Assembly: GCA_027579435.1 (NCBI GenBank) | Contig: JANBPK010000719.1 | Location: forward strand, 62,001-126,000 | Reading direction: 5' to 3' | Length of the DNA stretch: 64,000 nt | From: Candolleomyces eurysporus | Lineage: Eukaryota > Basidiomycota > Agaricomycetes > Agaricales > Psathyrellaceae | In this document: in pieces, positions 47,376 through 59,024 of the stretch | How the letters are laid out: every line of letters starts with the position of its first letter | Position numbering within the stretch: the first letter of the stretch is position 1 | The notes under the pieces: model-generated | What the model was told of the DNA's origin: nothing | Databases searched by the model: none | The model's input: only the letters and a program-made list of their open reading frames with translations | Translations under genes and position numbers: made by a program

Positions 47376-48132
47376 GCATGTACATAGTCTTGTTTTTTCT
47401 GTAAAAGATCTGTCGGACACGAGCGACGTTTTTCTATCTATGTAGTCATTGGACTCGGATGTAACACTTCTAGTATTGTTCCATTACTGCGGCATAACTA
47501 GACTATGTTTGTCTTTTTTGTTACCTTCTGAATATCTTTGTAGCGTTAGATGAATTCTTCATTATAACAGGATACTGAAAGTCTCAACTTGGCTGAATGG
47601 TAGCACATTTGCGATCTCTTCGCTCGACTCACAAATGTATTGCCTAATTACTTTGGTGGACCGAGCGGGGACAAACATACCGTATACACCCGCTTAACTT
47701 TGAACCTTACTTCCCCGGCTTCTCGAGTCAAACGCCAACAGGTAGAAAACCGACAAAGGAATAGATAGGTACGAGGACTCTAATTTTCGTCGCACCTATC
47801 TACACGAAAAGAATCGATTCGAGTGTACAGTATGTACGGCGTCGGCGCACTGCCATAGTTTCTTGGACCTGTAAATGTCCCAGCCTCCCGTCAGCGACGG
47901 GACACAGATCACCCGACTGAGCCGTCCCACACTCGTAGTGCATCTGTAGTCCAGCGGCGACGAGTGCTTGTTTCTTATTGGCTTGGGCACGGCTGTCGGT
48001 GGACCCATCAAGCTTCCTAGGAGTTATGGTTGTGAAAAGACCTGCCAAATTGCGGACCACTGGCACATTCAGGCAGCTTGGCATAGGTAAGAGGGATAGG
48101 CTGAGATTTGGAGGTTCCATCCGATGAAGATC
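47376..48132. other. Gene-free interval
   Basis: About 760 bp between the TPR fragment and the hAT remnant, with no convincing coding sequence. A minus-strand frame near 47800-48120 has no domain. Nothing notable was seen. Confidence 0.4.
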
Positions 48133-48399
48133 CTAGCACATTAAAATTGCTCCGAAGGAGTCTTGAATGAGTCCTGCCTTACTCCAATAGTGCAGACACG
48201 TCCATGCACGAGCCGTCTGACCTGACGTATGGTTGCATAGATGTGAGATGAGGATTTGAGCACAACTGAGAACACGCTCGACATCGATCGAGGTGGCTGG
48301 TAGACATGTCAGAACATGAACGAGATCAAAATTCATGAAACGGACGCACAAGATAGTCCAAAGCCATTCACAACAAGCGAGGATACATACTCTTCGCAA
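48133..48399 (-). pseudogene. hAT transposase C-terminal remnant
   Basis: The minus-strand frame encodes the hAT dimerisation domain signature: Leu-Pro-Ala-Thr-Ser-Ile-Asp-Val-Glu-Arg-Val-Leu-Ser, then Leu-Ile-Ser-His, then a Trp-x-Cys-Leu block and Trp-Ser-Lys-Ala-Gly-Leu. Only about 60 conserved residues are present. No upstream catalytic core was found toward 48744, so this is a fragment of a dead hAT element. Confidence 0.75.
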
Positions 48400-48744
48400 C
48401 TCGGGGCAAACCTATCTATACTCATCCTCATCCTCATCTCAAGATCACACTCCAATACGTTGTCCTTTAGAGGTATTATTAGATTGAAAAGTTCTACTCA
48501 AACTCTCCAGTCTATCTATATCGTTGTATAAAGAGAGATATCGACATAAAAAAACCAACCAACATCTATGGGTACTGCCAGTCGGTCAATCATGTCTGTC
48601 CATTTTGGGGAAAAACACATCAACCAGCCCGGCCGAAGGAAGATGCATGATGAGGGATTATATCAAAGCAAAGGTCGTCTACTTTCATCCATGCGGGGAG
48701 AGGAGGGGAGAGAGGAGGATGGAAGAGGGGAGGTGCGACGGCGT
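48400..48744. other. Short intergenic stretch with purine-rich tract
   Basis: This includes the likely 3' untranslated region of the phosphate carrier gene. A G/A-rich tract lies at about 48690-48735. No gene was seen. Confidence 0.4.
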
Positions 48745-49981
48745 TTACTTGCCACCAGTGGTACCCATACCCATGGCGCTCTTGAAGGTGTCGTAGATCC
48801 ACCATTGGAAGCCAGTCAAGGTACCTATTCAGAACCAGTTAGCTATCTTATCCAATGGAAGAGGGAGAGAAATAGAANCGCACCAATCATGATGACACGA
48901 GTACCGAGACCCTTGGTAGCGAGGGTGACAACACCAGTCTCGCTAGCAATCTGTCCAACCGACTTGCCCTTGTTCTCGGCCTTGCCAAGGAGCGAAACGA
49001 GCGAGTCAGCGGGGTGCGAGACGATGGCACAAACAACACCAGCAAGGTAACCCGAGGCGAAGGTGACGCCGAGCTGAGTACCCTTGCTATAGGTCTCCTT
49101 GGGTTCGGTGAAGACGTGAGTGTAGAAGAGCTGTACGATCTTCTCAAAGAAGAAGAACTTGGCCATAGTGTAGGGGATCTATAAGTAGGAAGCACGTGGT
49201 CAGTAAGTGATATCATGCCGAGGATGACGCGCATGTCGTCGAGCCGAGCCTCGAGGGCAGTACGCCGACAAAGCTCGCGAAATTTGGATGGACGGATGAC
49301 TAACCTGACGCGACCAGAGAGGGACGAGGGAACCGAAGGGATAGCGAGTCTCAGCCTTGGTGGCCCTCATCTGGGCGAGGGCAGCACCGAAGGCGGTGGG
49401 GAAGGTGCCGTTGGGACTTGTCTGAATCTTGACCTTGGTCATCTCGAGGGGGCAGAGGGCGATATCGGCGAAGACTTCGGCAGACGCGGAACCGGCGAGC
49501 CAGATGAGGGGCTTGTACTTGTTGGAAGCCTCCTCGCCAGCGAGGTTCATGTAGGTATCCTTGAAGACTTCGTAGAGACCGTACTTGAACATTCCCTGGA
49601 GCGAGTAGCCAACGAGAGTGGGACCGAAGCCCTTCCAGAGACCCCTGGAGCCCTCCTCGGCGCTGAGGAGCTTCAAGGTTGGCATGAGGCCGTTGTACTT
49701 TGCAGGGTTGACCTGGCAGAGAGATGTTGTTTAGCTGGCGGATGGCGATGGGGTTGAGCTGTACGCACCTGCATGTTGCACTTGGCGACATCGAGGGGGG
49801 TGATACCTGCGTGGGTGACACCGCAAGCAAGGACACCACCGAGCATGCACTTGGCATAGTAGCTGGTGTCGTGGGGCACAGGCCCAAGGTATCTGGTGGA
49901 GGATGTTAGCTGGCTGAACATCGAATACAACAGTACAGAAGCTGTTCACCTAGCGTCCCATTTACCGGAAGGAGAGGCCAT
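48745..49981 (-). CDS. Mitochondrial phosphate carrier
   Basis: About six exons from ATG 49981 (Met-Ala-Ser-Pro-Ser-Gly-Lys) to TAA 48745-48747. It shows three mitochondrial-carrier repeats with their signatures: Pro-Leu-Asp-Val-Ala-Lys (about 49790), Pro-Leu-Glu-Met-Thr-Lys (about 49445) and Pro-Ala-Asp-Ser-Leu-Val (about 49000). The third departs from the Lys/Arg consensus, as in phosphate carriers. Family-specific text includes Tyr-Tyr-Ala-Lys-Cys-Met-Leu-Gly-Gly near the start, and the C-terminus ends in Trp-Trp-Ile-Tyr-Asp-Thr-Phe-Lys, then Gly-Met-Gly-Thr-Thr-Gly-Gly-Lys. The protein imports phosphate with protons across the inner membrane for ATP synthesis (MIR1 type). One N near 48879 lies in an intron. 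Looks functional. Confidence 0.95.
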
Positions 49982-50480
49982 GGCGGAATGAGAAGAAACT
50001 CTAGGAGAGACCGGGATGGATGAGGAAGAGAGCTTTAAGCTGCCAGCGCTGCTTGAAATTCTCTTTTCTGGTAAACCGGCTCTTTCCGTGCCTCCTCCAG
50101 CCAATCCCGTCGCGCACATGTCCGGTCCGCTCGGCTTCGGCTACTTGCACCGCTCTCCCGAGGCCGCAGGGTCTGCAACTCGGACTAGCGCTAGGTTGGC
50201 ACAGGACAGAGCGGTCAAACAGCCTCAAGGTTGACGAGATATGCCTCGAGGCTGCCAGAAATTTCGGCCTGGACTCTGCCAGATGACTACGAGAGGCCAG
50301 AGCGTCAGCACACCGCCGGCTTAGTGGTCTGGCTAATTACTGTCACGGAATTTTGGTGATGATTTATAAAACGGCACACGGATTCAAAATTNGGCTTCTC
50401 CATTTCACACTGCTCTCCCCTTACCCCGACCTCCATTCATAAATACCTCTCCGACCTCTCACCGCCGCAAGTATTACCCA
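49982..50480. promoter_or_regulatory. Divergent promoter region: phosphate carrier and RIB3
   Basis: 499 bp between two divergent starts. A pyrimidine-rich stretch (about 50397-50465) precedes the RIB3 ATG, and an AT-rich ATTTATAAAACGG near 50363 could serve as a TATA element. Short open frames here are unsupported. Confidence 0.4.
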
Positions 50481-51572
50481 ATGGCCCCCGTCGCCCTCGC
50501 CCACTCACCAGCCCTGACAAATGGCTCGAAATACCCCGCAAAGCTCGTCCCCTCTTCAATAAACGGTGCTAATGGCCATACCTCGGCAGCAACAACGACA
50601 ACAACGGACGCTTCTTCAGCTACACGTAGCACTCCTACGGCCCAGATCTGGCGTCCAACAGAGATCAAGAATGCCCCTCAACGGACATCATTCTCGTTCG
50701 ACTCGATGGAAGACGCACTCGCCGCTTTCGCAGCAGGCGAGTTCCTCGTCGTGATGGACGACGAGAACAGGGAGAACGAAGGGGACCTCATCATCGCCGC
50801 TAGCCAGTGTACGACCGAAAAGATGGCCTGGATGATCAAACATACGAGGTACGTCGAGTCTGCGTCCGTCTACCATCCCCACCCCTACTCGGGTTTCTTT
50901 TTTNTCTTGATCCAGCACTATTCTATTGATTTGAGTATGGGGGTGCTGACATGTGAAATTCATTTTCAATCTTCAATTGCAATTGCCGCTACACTCGCAC
51001 TACGACCATGTCTGGTCCCTCAGCGGATACATCTGCTGCGCTCTACCCGGCGACCGGCTCGAGCAGCTCAACATCCCGATGATGGTCCCCGAAAACGAAG
51101 AGAGGCACAAAACAGCCTACACCGTCACCGTAGACTACAAACACGGTTCGTCTCTATTTTCCTTTCCACATCTCAAAATCTTCATTTATTCATCTCTTTT
51201 CCCCTCTCCCCTCCCCCTTTTCGCAGGCACGACTACAGGGATCTCGGCTCACGACAGAAGTCTAACCGTACGCGCCCTCGCCTCCCCGACGGTGCACGCA
51301 GACGACTTCACTCGGCCAGGCCACATGGTCCCCCTCCGCGCCCGCACCGGGGGNCGTCCTCGNTACGCAAAGGCCACACCGAAGCTGGCGTCGACCTCTG
51401 CGCTCTGACCGAGCAACCCCTCGGTGGTGTGCTTTGTGAGTTGGTCAATGACGACGCACAGGGGAGTATGGCTAGGAGAGACGATTGCAGAGCCTTTGCG
51501 GATCGGTGGGCACTTAAGATGGTTAGCGTTGATATGATCGCGGAGTGGAAGAGGAGGAACGAGACTGCTTGA
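50481..51572 (+). CDS. RIB3: 3,4-dihydroxy-2-butanone 4-phosphate synthase (riboflavin synthesis)
   Basis: Three exons. After a Ser/Thr/Ala-rich extension of about 70 residues comes the enzyme, with the acidic metal/substrate loop [11 protein letters not shown] (about 50758-50790). Next are [11 protein letters not shown] (about 51023), Gly-Ile-Ser-Ala-His-Asp-Arg (about 51238), and Gly-His-Thr-Glu-Ala-Gly-Val-Asp-Leu (about 51374). The enzyme converts ribulose 5-phosphate to the four-carbon unit of riboflavin plus formate. Deleting the Ns at 51354 and 51363 restores a continuous frame through Arg-Lys-Gly-His. The N-terminal extension is longer than in bacterial RibB and has no clear targeting signal. 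Expected to be cytosolic and active. Confidence 0.94.
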   Translation: MAPVALAHSPALTNGSKYPAKLVPSSINGANGHTSAATTTTTDASSATRSTPTAQIWRPTEIKNAPQRTSFSFDSMEDALAAFAAGEFLVVMDDENRENEGDLIIAASQCTTEKMAWMIKHTRYVESASVYHPHPYSGFFFXLIQHYSIDLSMGVLTCEIHFQSSIAIAATLALRPCLVPQRIHLLRSTRRPARAAQHPDDGPRKRREAQNSLHRHRRLQTRFVSIFLSTSQNLHLFISFPLSPPPFRRHDYRDLGSRQKSNRTRPRLPDGARRRLHSARPHGPPPRPHRGXSSXRKGHTEAGVDLCALTEQPLGGVLCELVNDDAQGSMARRDDCRAFADRWALKMVSVDMIAEWKRRNETA

Positions 51573-52095
51573 GCGAGTCAGGTGAACGAACAGGTTTTTA
51601 TTTATCATATATAGGAGGTTAAGAAGAGATCGTTTCGCGTTGAATGCGGATGATGGACGTATGTTGTTATCAAGAAGAGGACATATTCATATCATGTACA
51701 ATGCTAGGAATTCGAAAAGGGTACCAATATACCACCACTCCACTATCTTGTGACCTTTTCCTGCAAGTTATCCGGTGCACAACACATGCCATTATAGGGC
51801 TAGTAATCAATAGGGGTTAAGGAAAACCGTCACACTAGCAGAAAGACATAGACATCGCGGTTTGAGTAAATTTAAGCAACAGCAGATCGAAAGCAAAGAG
51901 CACAAGACATCCAAGTAAAGGCCAGTCCGTCTACATATAAATGTACCTATCGATCGCGAGAAAACATTCGGAGCAGATTAAGCAGCTGAACATTGAGAGA
52001 GCGAGCAAGCAAGCAAGTGGAAACAAGAGTCAAGCTATGAAGCCCCTTTGAAAGTAAATTAAAGCAACTTCCAAACGCACGCCAACGCTCAAAGC
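51573..52095. other. Intergenic stretch between convergent genes
   Basis: 522 bp that should hold the 3' ends of RIB3 and the ELYS-domain gene. AT-rich, with no open frame of note. Confidence 0.45.
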
Positions 52096-55004
52096 TCAAG
52101 TTTTAGTCTTCCTCGACCTCCCACTCTTCCTCGCAGCCGTAGTAGTAGCAACCTTGACCGACGCGACACTCTCAGGCGACGCGCCCCTCACACTCCCCGC
52201 CGTACTACTCAACCTCGACGACCTCCTCGTCTTCCTCGTCGTCGGACCAGCCGTAATGCCATCATCAGATCCCGCATCAGACGATGCAATGGACCTCGCT
52301 TTCCTAACAGGTCTTTTCGGAGCGGTGATGGATGGGGGAGACAAGGCGGCATGGCGGAGCGGGGCGAGCGTGTCCTCTTCTTCCACCTCTCCCTCTTCTT
52401 CCTCTTCGTGGTGGTGGTCGTCCTCATCGTCATCGTCGTCGTCGTCCATCANCCCCCCCAGGCACCCTCCTCGCNGACACGCTTTCCTTCTTCGGCTGGC
52501 GCGTCCTCGTCGTCCGGATCGGTTTGGTAGGCGGGGCAGACGCTGCTTCCTTTGCGTGAGCTCTGGCTGCACCAGAAGACCTCTTTTGCGATGCCGTGGA
52601 ACGCCTGCTTCCCCTCGTCGAATGCACGGGTTCGGGCTCGGGTTCACTGTGCCCCCCGTCGTGCTCGTGGTCGTCGTCCGAGGCAGCGCCAAACGCCCCA
52701 GGAGGCTGCTGCTCCCTCGAATGTTTCTGCCTCTTCGTCTTCCTCGGTTGTACTGCAGAGGAAGACGCCGGTTCTTTACGACTCTGCTTCGTCGACGTCG
52801 CGGCAGCTGCTGCTGCAGAGGTCCTCCGAGTCTCCCTGTGGGAAGCCGAGATCTGGGGTTGCGGAATGAGAGGCGGTGGTGGTGGTCCATCGGGGTGTTG
52901 TTTTCCGTTCCCGAAGATGGAGCGGTTCAGCTCTCGGAGGTCGTCCGTGTCTTTCCAACCTGGGACTCTATCTTCTTCTTGCTCCTCTTCTTGCTCTTCA
53001 TCCTCTAGACCCTCTTTATCAACGCCACGCTTCTCCTTCTGCTTCCCCTTCTCTTTCTCTTTCTCCCTCTCTTGAACCTCCTCCTCCTCCTCATCTTCGC
53101 TCCCGGATCCATCATCATCCTTCAGCTTGTGCAACTCCTTCTCCAAAAGCGTCTTCTCACCCTTCCTCTGAGGCTTCGGCGGGATGTAGAAAGCGTTCTC
53201 CCTATCAACCGTCTTGACAAACTTGGGTGGTTCCAGCGGCTGTCCTCCCTGCTTTCCTTGCCCTTGCTGAGCGTTGACAGTCGCCGGGACGGGTTTATTC
53301 GACCCAACAGGGAACTTGATCCCAATCCCACTTGCAGGAGACGAGATTGTGATTCCGGGGGCACCACCCAGCGAGAGTCGTTGCCCCGCCCCGCTAAACG
53401 CTGGTCTACCTTTNACCCAGAGCGGACAAGGGGAGACTTTTACGCGGGGTGAAGCCGTTGGGAGCGGATAACGGCGCTTGCTGGGGTTTGCTTGCGGTGG
53501 AAGAGGAGAGCGGGAGGATGGGNGCGGGTGTAGGTGCCGAAGCAGCAGCGTTGGCAGTCGAAGTGGGCACACTAAACTGCGGTTGATTCGGCGCACCCCC
53601 GGTCGAGGCGGGAGGGATTTGGATGTTTTTGAGCGGGGTGCTGGTGGACTTGTTCAAGTTCTCCGGTACGTTGACTTCCTCCCATGACTGCGACATGCTC
53701 ACGTCCTTCTGGGCTTCCGCGTTNGCAGTAGCCTTCGCAGGACCACTAGCNGTGATAGCAGGANCGNNACCAGCTGCAGGGGCAGCACCAACACCAGCAG
53801 GCTGCTGTGGCTCCCGTCTGGACGGGTTGAGCTCCGTATCAAGCAAAGACTTTTCGACGGGCGAGAGACTCTCGTAGAGNTGTCGGATCATTTGTTTCCT
53901 TTCGCTCGAGTCTACACTTCCAGCNCTGCCGCCGCCACCNCTTCTCCTTCTGTTGGCGTTGGNAGNGGTAGNGGTGTTGTCNGANTCGTCGAACCCGGCT
54001 GCNGTGAATTTNCGATCGAGCTTGATAGCGTCGATGTATTTCCCGTGCTGGATGTATCNNACGCAGACGAGGTCTTGGATGATGGATATAGCGGTGGAGT
54101 CGTAGTCTGANGGAGGTTTGAGAGCGTGTTCGTTGAGGAGATTTTGTTCATAGTTGGAGAGAGGGAGAGAGACGAAGTCTTTGAGGGCATTAGCGCGCAT
54201 GTTGGCTATATACGTCATTCATTAATTTTGTTATAAGTATACTGACTGTGTGTGTAGTGTGAGTGCATANATAGGACGTACGGAAAATGACCCAATCGAG
54301 GATTCTTTTGAAGAGGCGAGGACGCATTTCGTCGGTCTCGCTGAAAGACCGTTGGAACTGCCATGCCTCGAGGATGCTGGATTCGGCAAGCGCTACCAGG
54401 TAGGTCAACAAGTCCGGAGGCTCGACCAAAGGTGGCTTTGCGGTTCGAACGTAGTTGAGGATGAGAGGACCCGGTTGAGGTGTGAGTGCAATCGCGTGAA
54501 TGATCTTTGAGGCGTAGTCTCTGTTCAAACGAGAGTCTGAAAGGATCGAAACCGCTCTCTACGTGCCCATCAGCAAAAGGAATACACTTTAGTTAACACG
54601 TAGGATGAAGGAGGAGGTTTTATATGACTTACCGGAATGTTAATCCCAGAATCCAGATACCAATACGCGTCTGCTAGAGCCGAGAACTGAGGTGGGATGG
54701 AGAACTGAATCTTAAACCTATCTTCCCTTCCATCCTGGTGCCATTTAAGCAAGAAATATATGAGGGTGTGCTTTTTGAGCGTGTCGTATGTGGACGACTG
54801 NATCGCGTCGAGGAGGCGTTCGAGACCCTGNGCGTCTCGTGGTGGGTACAGAAAATCGGGATCTCTGATTCCTCCGGATGCAAGAAGGATGTCGAAGATG
54901 AGTTTGTCGTCCAAGGCTGCTCTCCTGTCCGTGATTTGTTCTGGACGTGGCGACCGCCAGGGAAAGCCAGTGGGTGAGACGTCGAAGTAGCTTGAAAGCG
55001 ACAT
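52096..55004 (-). CDS. ELYS-domain protein (nuclear pore assembly-like)
   Basis: ATG 55004, reading Met-Ser-Leu-Ser-Ser-Tyr-Phe-Asp. The first 300 or so residues form the helical ELYS-like domain of fungal proteins: Leu-Ile-Phe-Asp-Ile-Leu-Leu-Ala-Ser-Gly-Gly-Ile (about 54900), Leu-Lys-Trp-His-Gln-Asp-Gly-Arg-Glu-Asp-Arg-Phe (about 54725), Leu-Ala-Asp-Ala-Tyr-Trp-Tyr-Leu-Asp (about 54665), and an Ala-Glu-Ser-Ser-Ile-Leu-Glu-Ala-Trp-Gln-Phe-Gln-Arg block (about 54370). The long remainder is disordered: Ser/Pro/Ala-rich, then Lys/Glu-rich, Asp/Glu/His-rich near 52390-52450, and basic at the very end. ELYS family members seed nuclear pore assembly on chromatin; a similar role is inferred. Several Ns fall in 53400-54280. 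Deleting the N at 53414 restores the frame. Confidence 0.82.
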
Positions 55005-55252
55005 GACGCCGTGNGGGGACGACGAGTTCTGGTTAAATCGTGAATAAATAGNAATTTTGACAATGGGNAGGCTGCNACTGACCACTTCCATGGTTCCTCG
55101 AGGATGGTGAACGGGTGGCGTCGTCGGTGACGCTGAATGGGCGAAACGCAAACTGAACAAGTCTGAGTGAGCAAACGAAACNGGCTTAGTCAGCACACCT
55201 CAAATTGGTTCTCGCGTCTCGCGGAGTCAATCGTCCTTGAACGTATACCATC
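55005..55252. promoter_or_regulatory. RPB10: Divergent promoter between the ELYS-domain gene and RPB10
   Basis: 248 bp between the two start codons. Both genes must be driven from here or from within their first exons. No TATA box is obvious; several Ns reduce certainty. Confidence 0.4.
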
Positions 55253-55656
<404 letters not shown>

Positions 55657-56324
55657 CCTCAACATATACGATGCCCGACACTACCCTTANGACGAAGAAC
55701 GANNGNGGGACTTTCNANTACCCGCATTGTTACCCCGAANNNNTNNCNAACCNCCCCAAAAGCTCNAGGCTGGNAGACCGACTACATTTTGGGACGAGGG
55801 GTCCTTCATGTNTTGGTATCCATCGCCTGGCCCATTGTAATTTACGGTTATGATAGACATCTGAGGCGAACTATCCTCATTTACACATTTTTTCCCGACC
55901 ATGAAGCTCTGCTAGAAACGGACCATGNCCTCGGCGTCTGCTCATATTTACGACTATCNCCATAATTTCTGCCTAGATTGTCTTGANTTGACGAGACGGT
56001 GAATGTTGAACAGCTTCNGNGTGAACTTATCACCTCCCGACGACCTTGATGTACTCACTGTGCTGCGGGACGTCAGTCATTTCAATGATTTTTTGATGCT
56101 GTGCATCTGCGCGGCTATGCGGCGGGCACGGAAGACCTTGCCCCTGGCGAAGAGTATATCTANNNCNANNNNNNGTTGCGCCACAAGTTGGACTTCACCT
56201 TCACCACCACCATTCACCCTGTCGCCAACANCTCGCCACTACTCCACAAAACTCTAACCAACTAGGGTGACCGAAGCCATAACTGAATTGAAAATCGCGG
56301 GCGCTCTTGCAGATCGTTGTAATC
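55657..56324. other. N-rich intergenic stretch
   Basis: About 670 bp with many Ns (for example 55740-55775 and 56163-56175). No gene could be read. It holds the RPB10 3' end and the promoter of the next gene. Confidence 0.4.
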
Positions 56325-58603
56325 ATGAGCCTTGACCAGAACCTCTTNACTCTCGTATTCACTCCAAACAAGGACCATCCAAATGTCACAGATCTCATCG
56401 ATCCTTCGGGCACCGTACACTATCACAAGAGGAGGGTGGCTGGGGCGGAGTATAAGATTGAGGTGTTTGGTGCGTATTATGATCTATTCTTGTTGTCGTC
56501 GTTCGTTCAGAAGAAGAGGTTTTGAGCTTGAACCCCCTTCACTATTACATGGTATTATGCCGCGACGCAAAATGCTAATGCTGCGATAGATCCACTGTCG
56601 GAGTCGCTCCTGATAACTGCAACGGCGCCGTCGGCGTCTACCAAGGTCAAGATCCTCGAGCTGTACAACCCAACGAGCGTTGTTGAGCTCAAGCATACCG
56701 GGACGCTTACGTTCAAATGGTCGTTCAAATGGGAAGAGTGAGCAGTCAATCATATACTCTAAANTTGACTCTTTCTCAATTACACTATTTTCCCTCCTTT
56801 TTCACCACTCCAGGCATGAATTCGAGTGGAAACGGGAACAATGCTTCCTCATTCGTAAACCCGACCCTCCAGTCCTCGTCGCTGTGACGAAGGAACCATC
56901 TCGGCAGGTCCGAACTGCGCAGGTGCAGCTACTCGACTATAATCTTAACCGGTACGTGCCCTTCCCAACCCACTCGACATTGCTGTTCAATAGCACTCAA
57001 CTTGTTATTGCAACCCAGATTCGACATCGACGACAGAAAAGGCCTCGAAATCGTCATGCTAACAGCTCTCATGACCTTCCACGACGCTAAAGACAACGAC
57101 CCGGCCTCCTCGACTTCCCCAGTTTCTCCGCAGTCCGAACAGCCCCCCGCAGGTACTCTATCNCGCATNGTCTCCGGGAGCTTGGTACCTGTCGTCCCTC
57201 CTACCAACGGTGGCAGTGAAGGCGGTGGTCCACCACCACCGCCCCCGCCCAAGCCCGCCAAGAAGACCGGGTTGGATAGGATCCAGGAAATGCAGGCGCT
57301 TAAAGGGGAGGAGTATAATGAGATTACGGTTGAAGANGAGGGGAGTGTCGTTGAGTATGCGCAGTATTGTAATAGTTTGCTAAGCGTGAGTTCATCTCTG
57401 TTTTCTTTCTTTTCGGTTTCTTTCGTGGTTGCATGCCGATTATTGACATGGGCATGTAGGATGATGCGATGCTTTTCATTTCTGTCAAGTCTTCGGCTGC
57501 CGAGTTCGTCCCGAAGGTGCTGCAGATTGTGGAGGAGACGAAGAGGATACGATATAAAGCAGGTAAGGCCCATTATTGATTTATTCTCCACCTGATACTG
57601 ATCTTTTCTTCACTTCTAGGACTGGACGAAGAAACCGAGCTCCATCAATACGTCTTGTACGATACAGAGAAGAAGAAAGGCCCAAGACGGATTAACCTCA
57701 ACGATGATGCCGAGGAAAAGGCCANATATGCTCCTCCGAGCAGTTTGATCGTGCATCTCAGCAAAATCGATATGCCGGAGCTNAAGCCAAAGACCGCTGC
57801 AATTACGAGCAGCAACACCACTAGCAAGAAGAAGANGGAATCGGTGGCAGACAANCGCAAGTCCAAGGGTTGGTAGTCCTTCTCATCCAACACATCCCTA
57901 CCTCTCATCAATCTCTGCAATTTTCTTCTCCCCGCGTTTCATCGTTTTGTTAGTCCCTACGCCGCCTTCGTCTAAACCGTCCACTCCGCCNCCGNCTTCT
58001 TCAAAATCTTCAAAGCCTANCACGTCCAAACCTTCTTCCACTCTTNTNAANGTTCCTTCCTCTTCGTCCNCCGGACAGAANTCCAGTNCCAAGCCATCGA
58101 AACTCACCAGACCACCTCGGGACAAGTCGCCCAANGGAAATCCAGAGCCGNCTGCNCCTCCCGCCAACAACACATCTTCTCGTCCGGCAAGTGGGCTTCT
58201 CAATTCTCGACCATCAGCGCCNCCCCAATCTTCTGGNGCNCTAGGTGTTAGCTTTTCCAAGAGTCGCAACAAAAGCGACAGTGGACTTGCTCCAAGCTTC
58301 CCNATGCCGTTTGACGGAAANCCNCCTCCTTCCAGTGGCAAGTATTCGGCGAGTGGACCTGAGACTCCCGGGTTGAGTTTCTANAACTCGGTTATTCCCC
58401 AAACTCAGGGTTCTGTTCCACNACCTCCGCCTCCTCCGGCTCATGGGGGCAGTAGCAGCAAGACGCAAAGNAGTANTAGNGGCTTGAACGCGGATGTGTC
58501 GAATTTGATGCAGAAACCGAGCCTTTCGAATGCGTCCGCTGTTGCGCAGGGTGTGGTNTCNGGGTTGTTTGAGAGGGTGAAGGGTCATCGAAGCCGGCAG
58601 TAG
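56325..58603 (+). CDS. Conserved basidiomycete protein of unknown function
   Basis: About seven exons from ATG 56325 (Met-Ser-Leu-Asp-Gln-Asn-Leu). The N-terminal half is beta-rich and Lys/Trp-containing: Leu-Ile-Asp-Pro-Ser-Gly, Phe-Lys-Trp-Ser-Phe-Lys-Trp-Glu-Glu, and after an intron His-Glu-Phe-Glu-Trp-Lys-Arg-Glu. A Phe-Asp-Ile-Asp-Asp-Arg-Lys-Gly-Leu-Glu-Ile-Val block follows (about 57022), then a polyproline run (about 57230) and a second conserved domain (Glu-Glu-Thr-Lys-Arg-Ile-Arg-Tyr-Lys-Ala, about 57535). The C-terminus is a long Ser/Pro-rich disordered tail to TAG 58601-58603 with many Ns; one possible stop near 58381 abuts an N and is probably an artefact. I know similar proteins only as hypothetical in mushrooms. 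Its function is unknown; the polyproline tract suggests SH3- or profilin-type binding. Confidence 0.75.
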
Positions 58604-59024
58604 TGGGNTCTTTCGAGTGCGTTTTAAATTCAAGGAGGTTNGTNGTCAACTGGGAGGAGAGGACTCTTATGTATGGTTGGATAGAATAGGTGGAATACTG
58701 TACTACCTCGGACTCGGACATTTTCTGTAAAATACAAATANTNNTNCTGGCGCAATCTCAGTTTGTGATTTACTTGCCGGCTGGGCAGATGGTCACATTG
58801 CATACCAGCTGTTATCGATCTGGGACCCTGCTCGTCCTTGGCTCGCCCACGTAAAAATGTAGGAATTCCCTCAACGGATCTCCGCCAGACNGATGAGCAA
58901 CNTTCAGGCAAGGGTTCAAGATCCCGTACATATAACTGAGAAAGGAGTGCAGCGTTGATGTGACGTACAGATTTCANGACTCAACTCAGTACTTTCCTTC
59001 TCTCCCTTTCCTTCCCTCTCAGCG

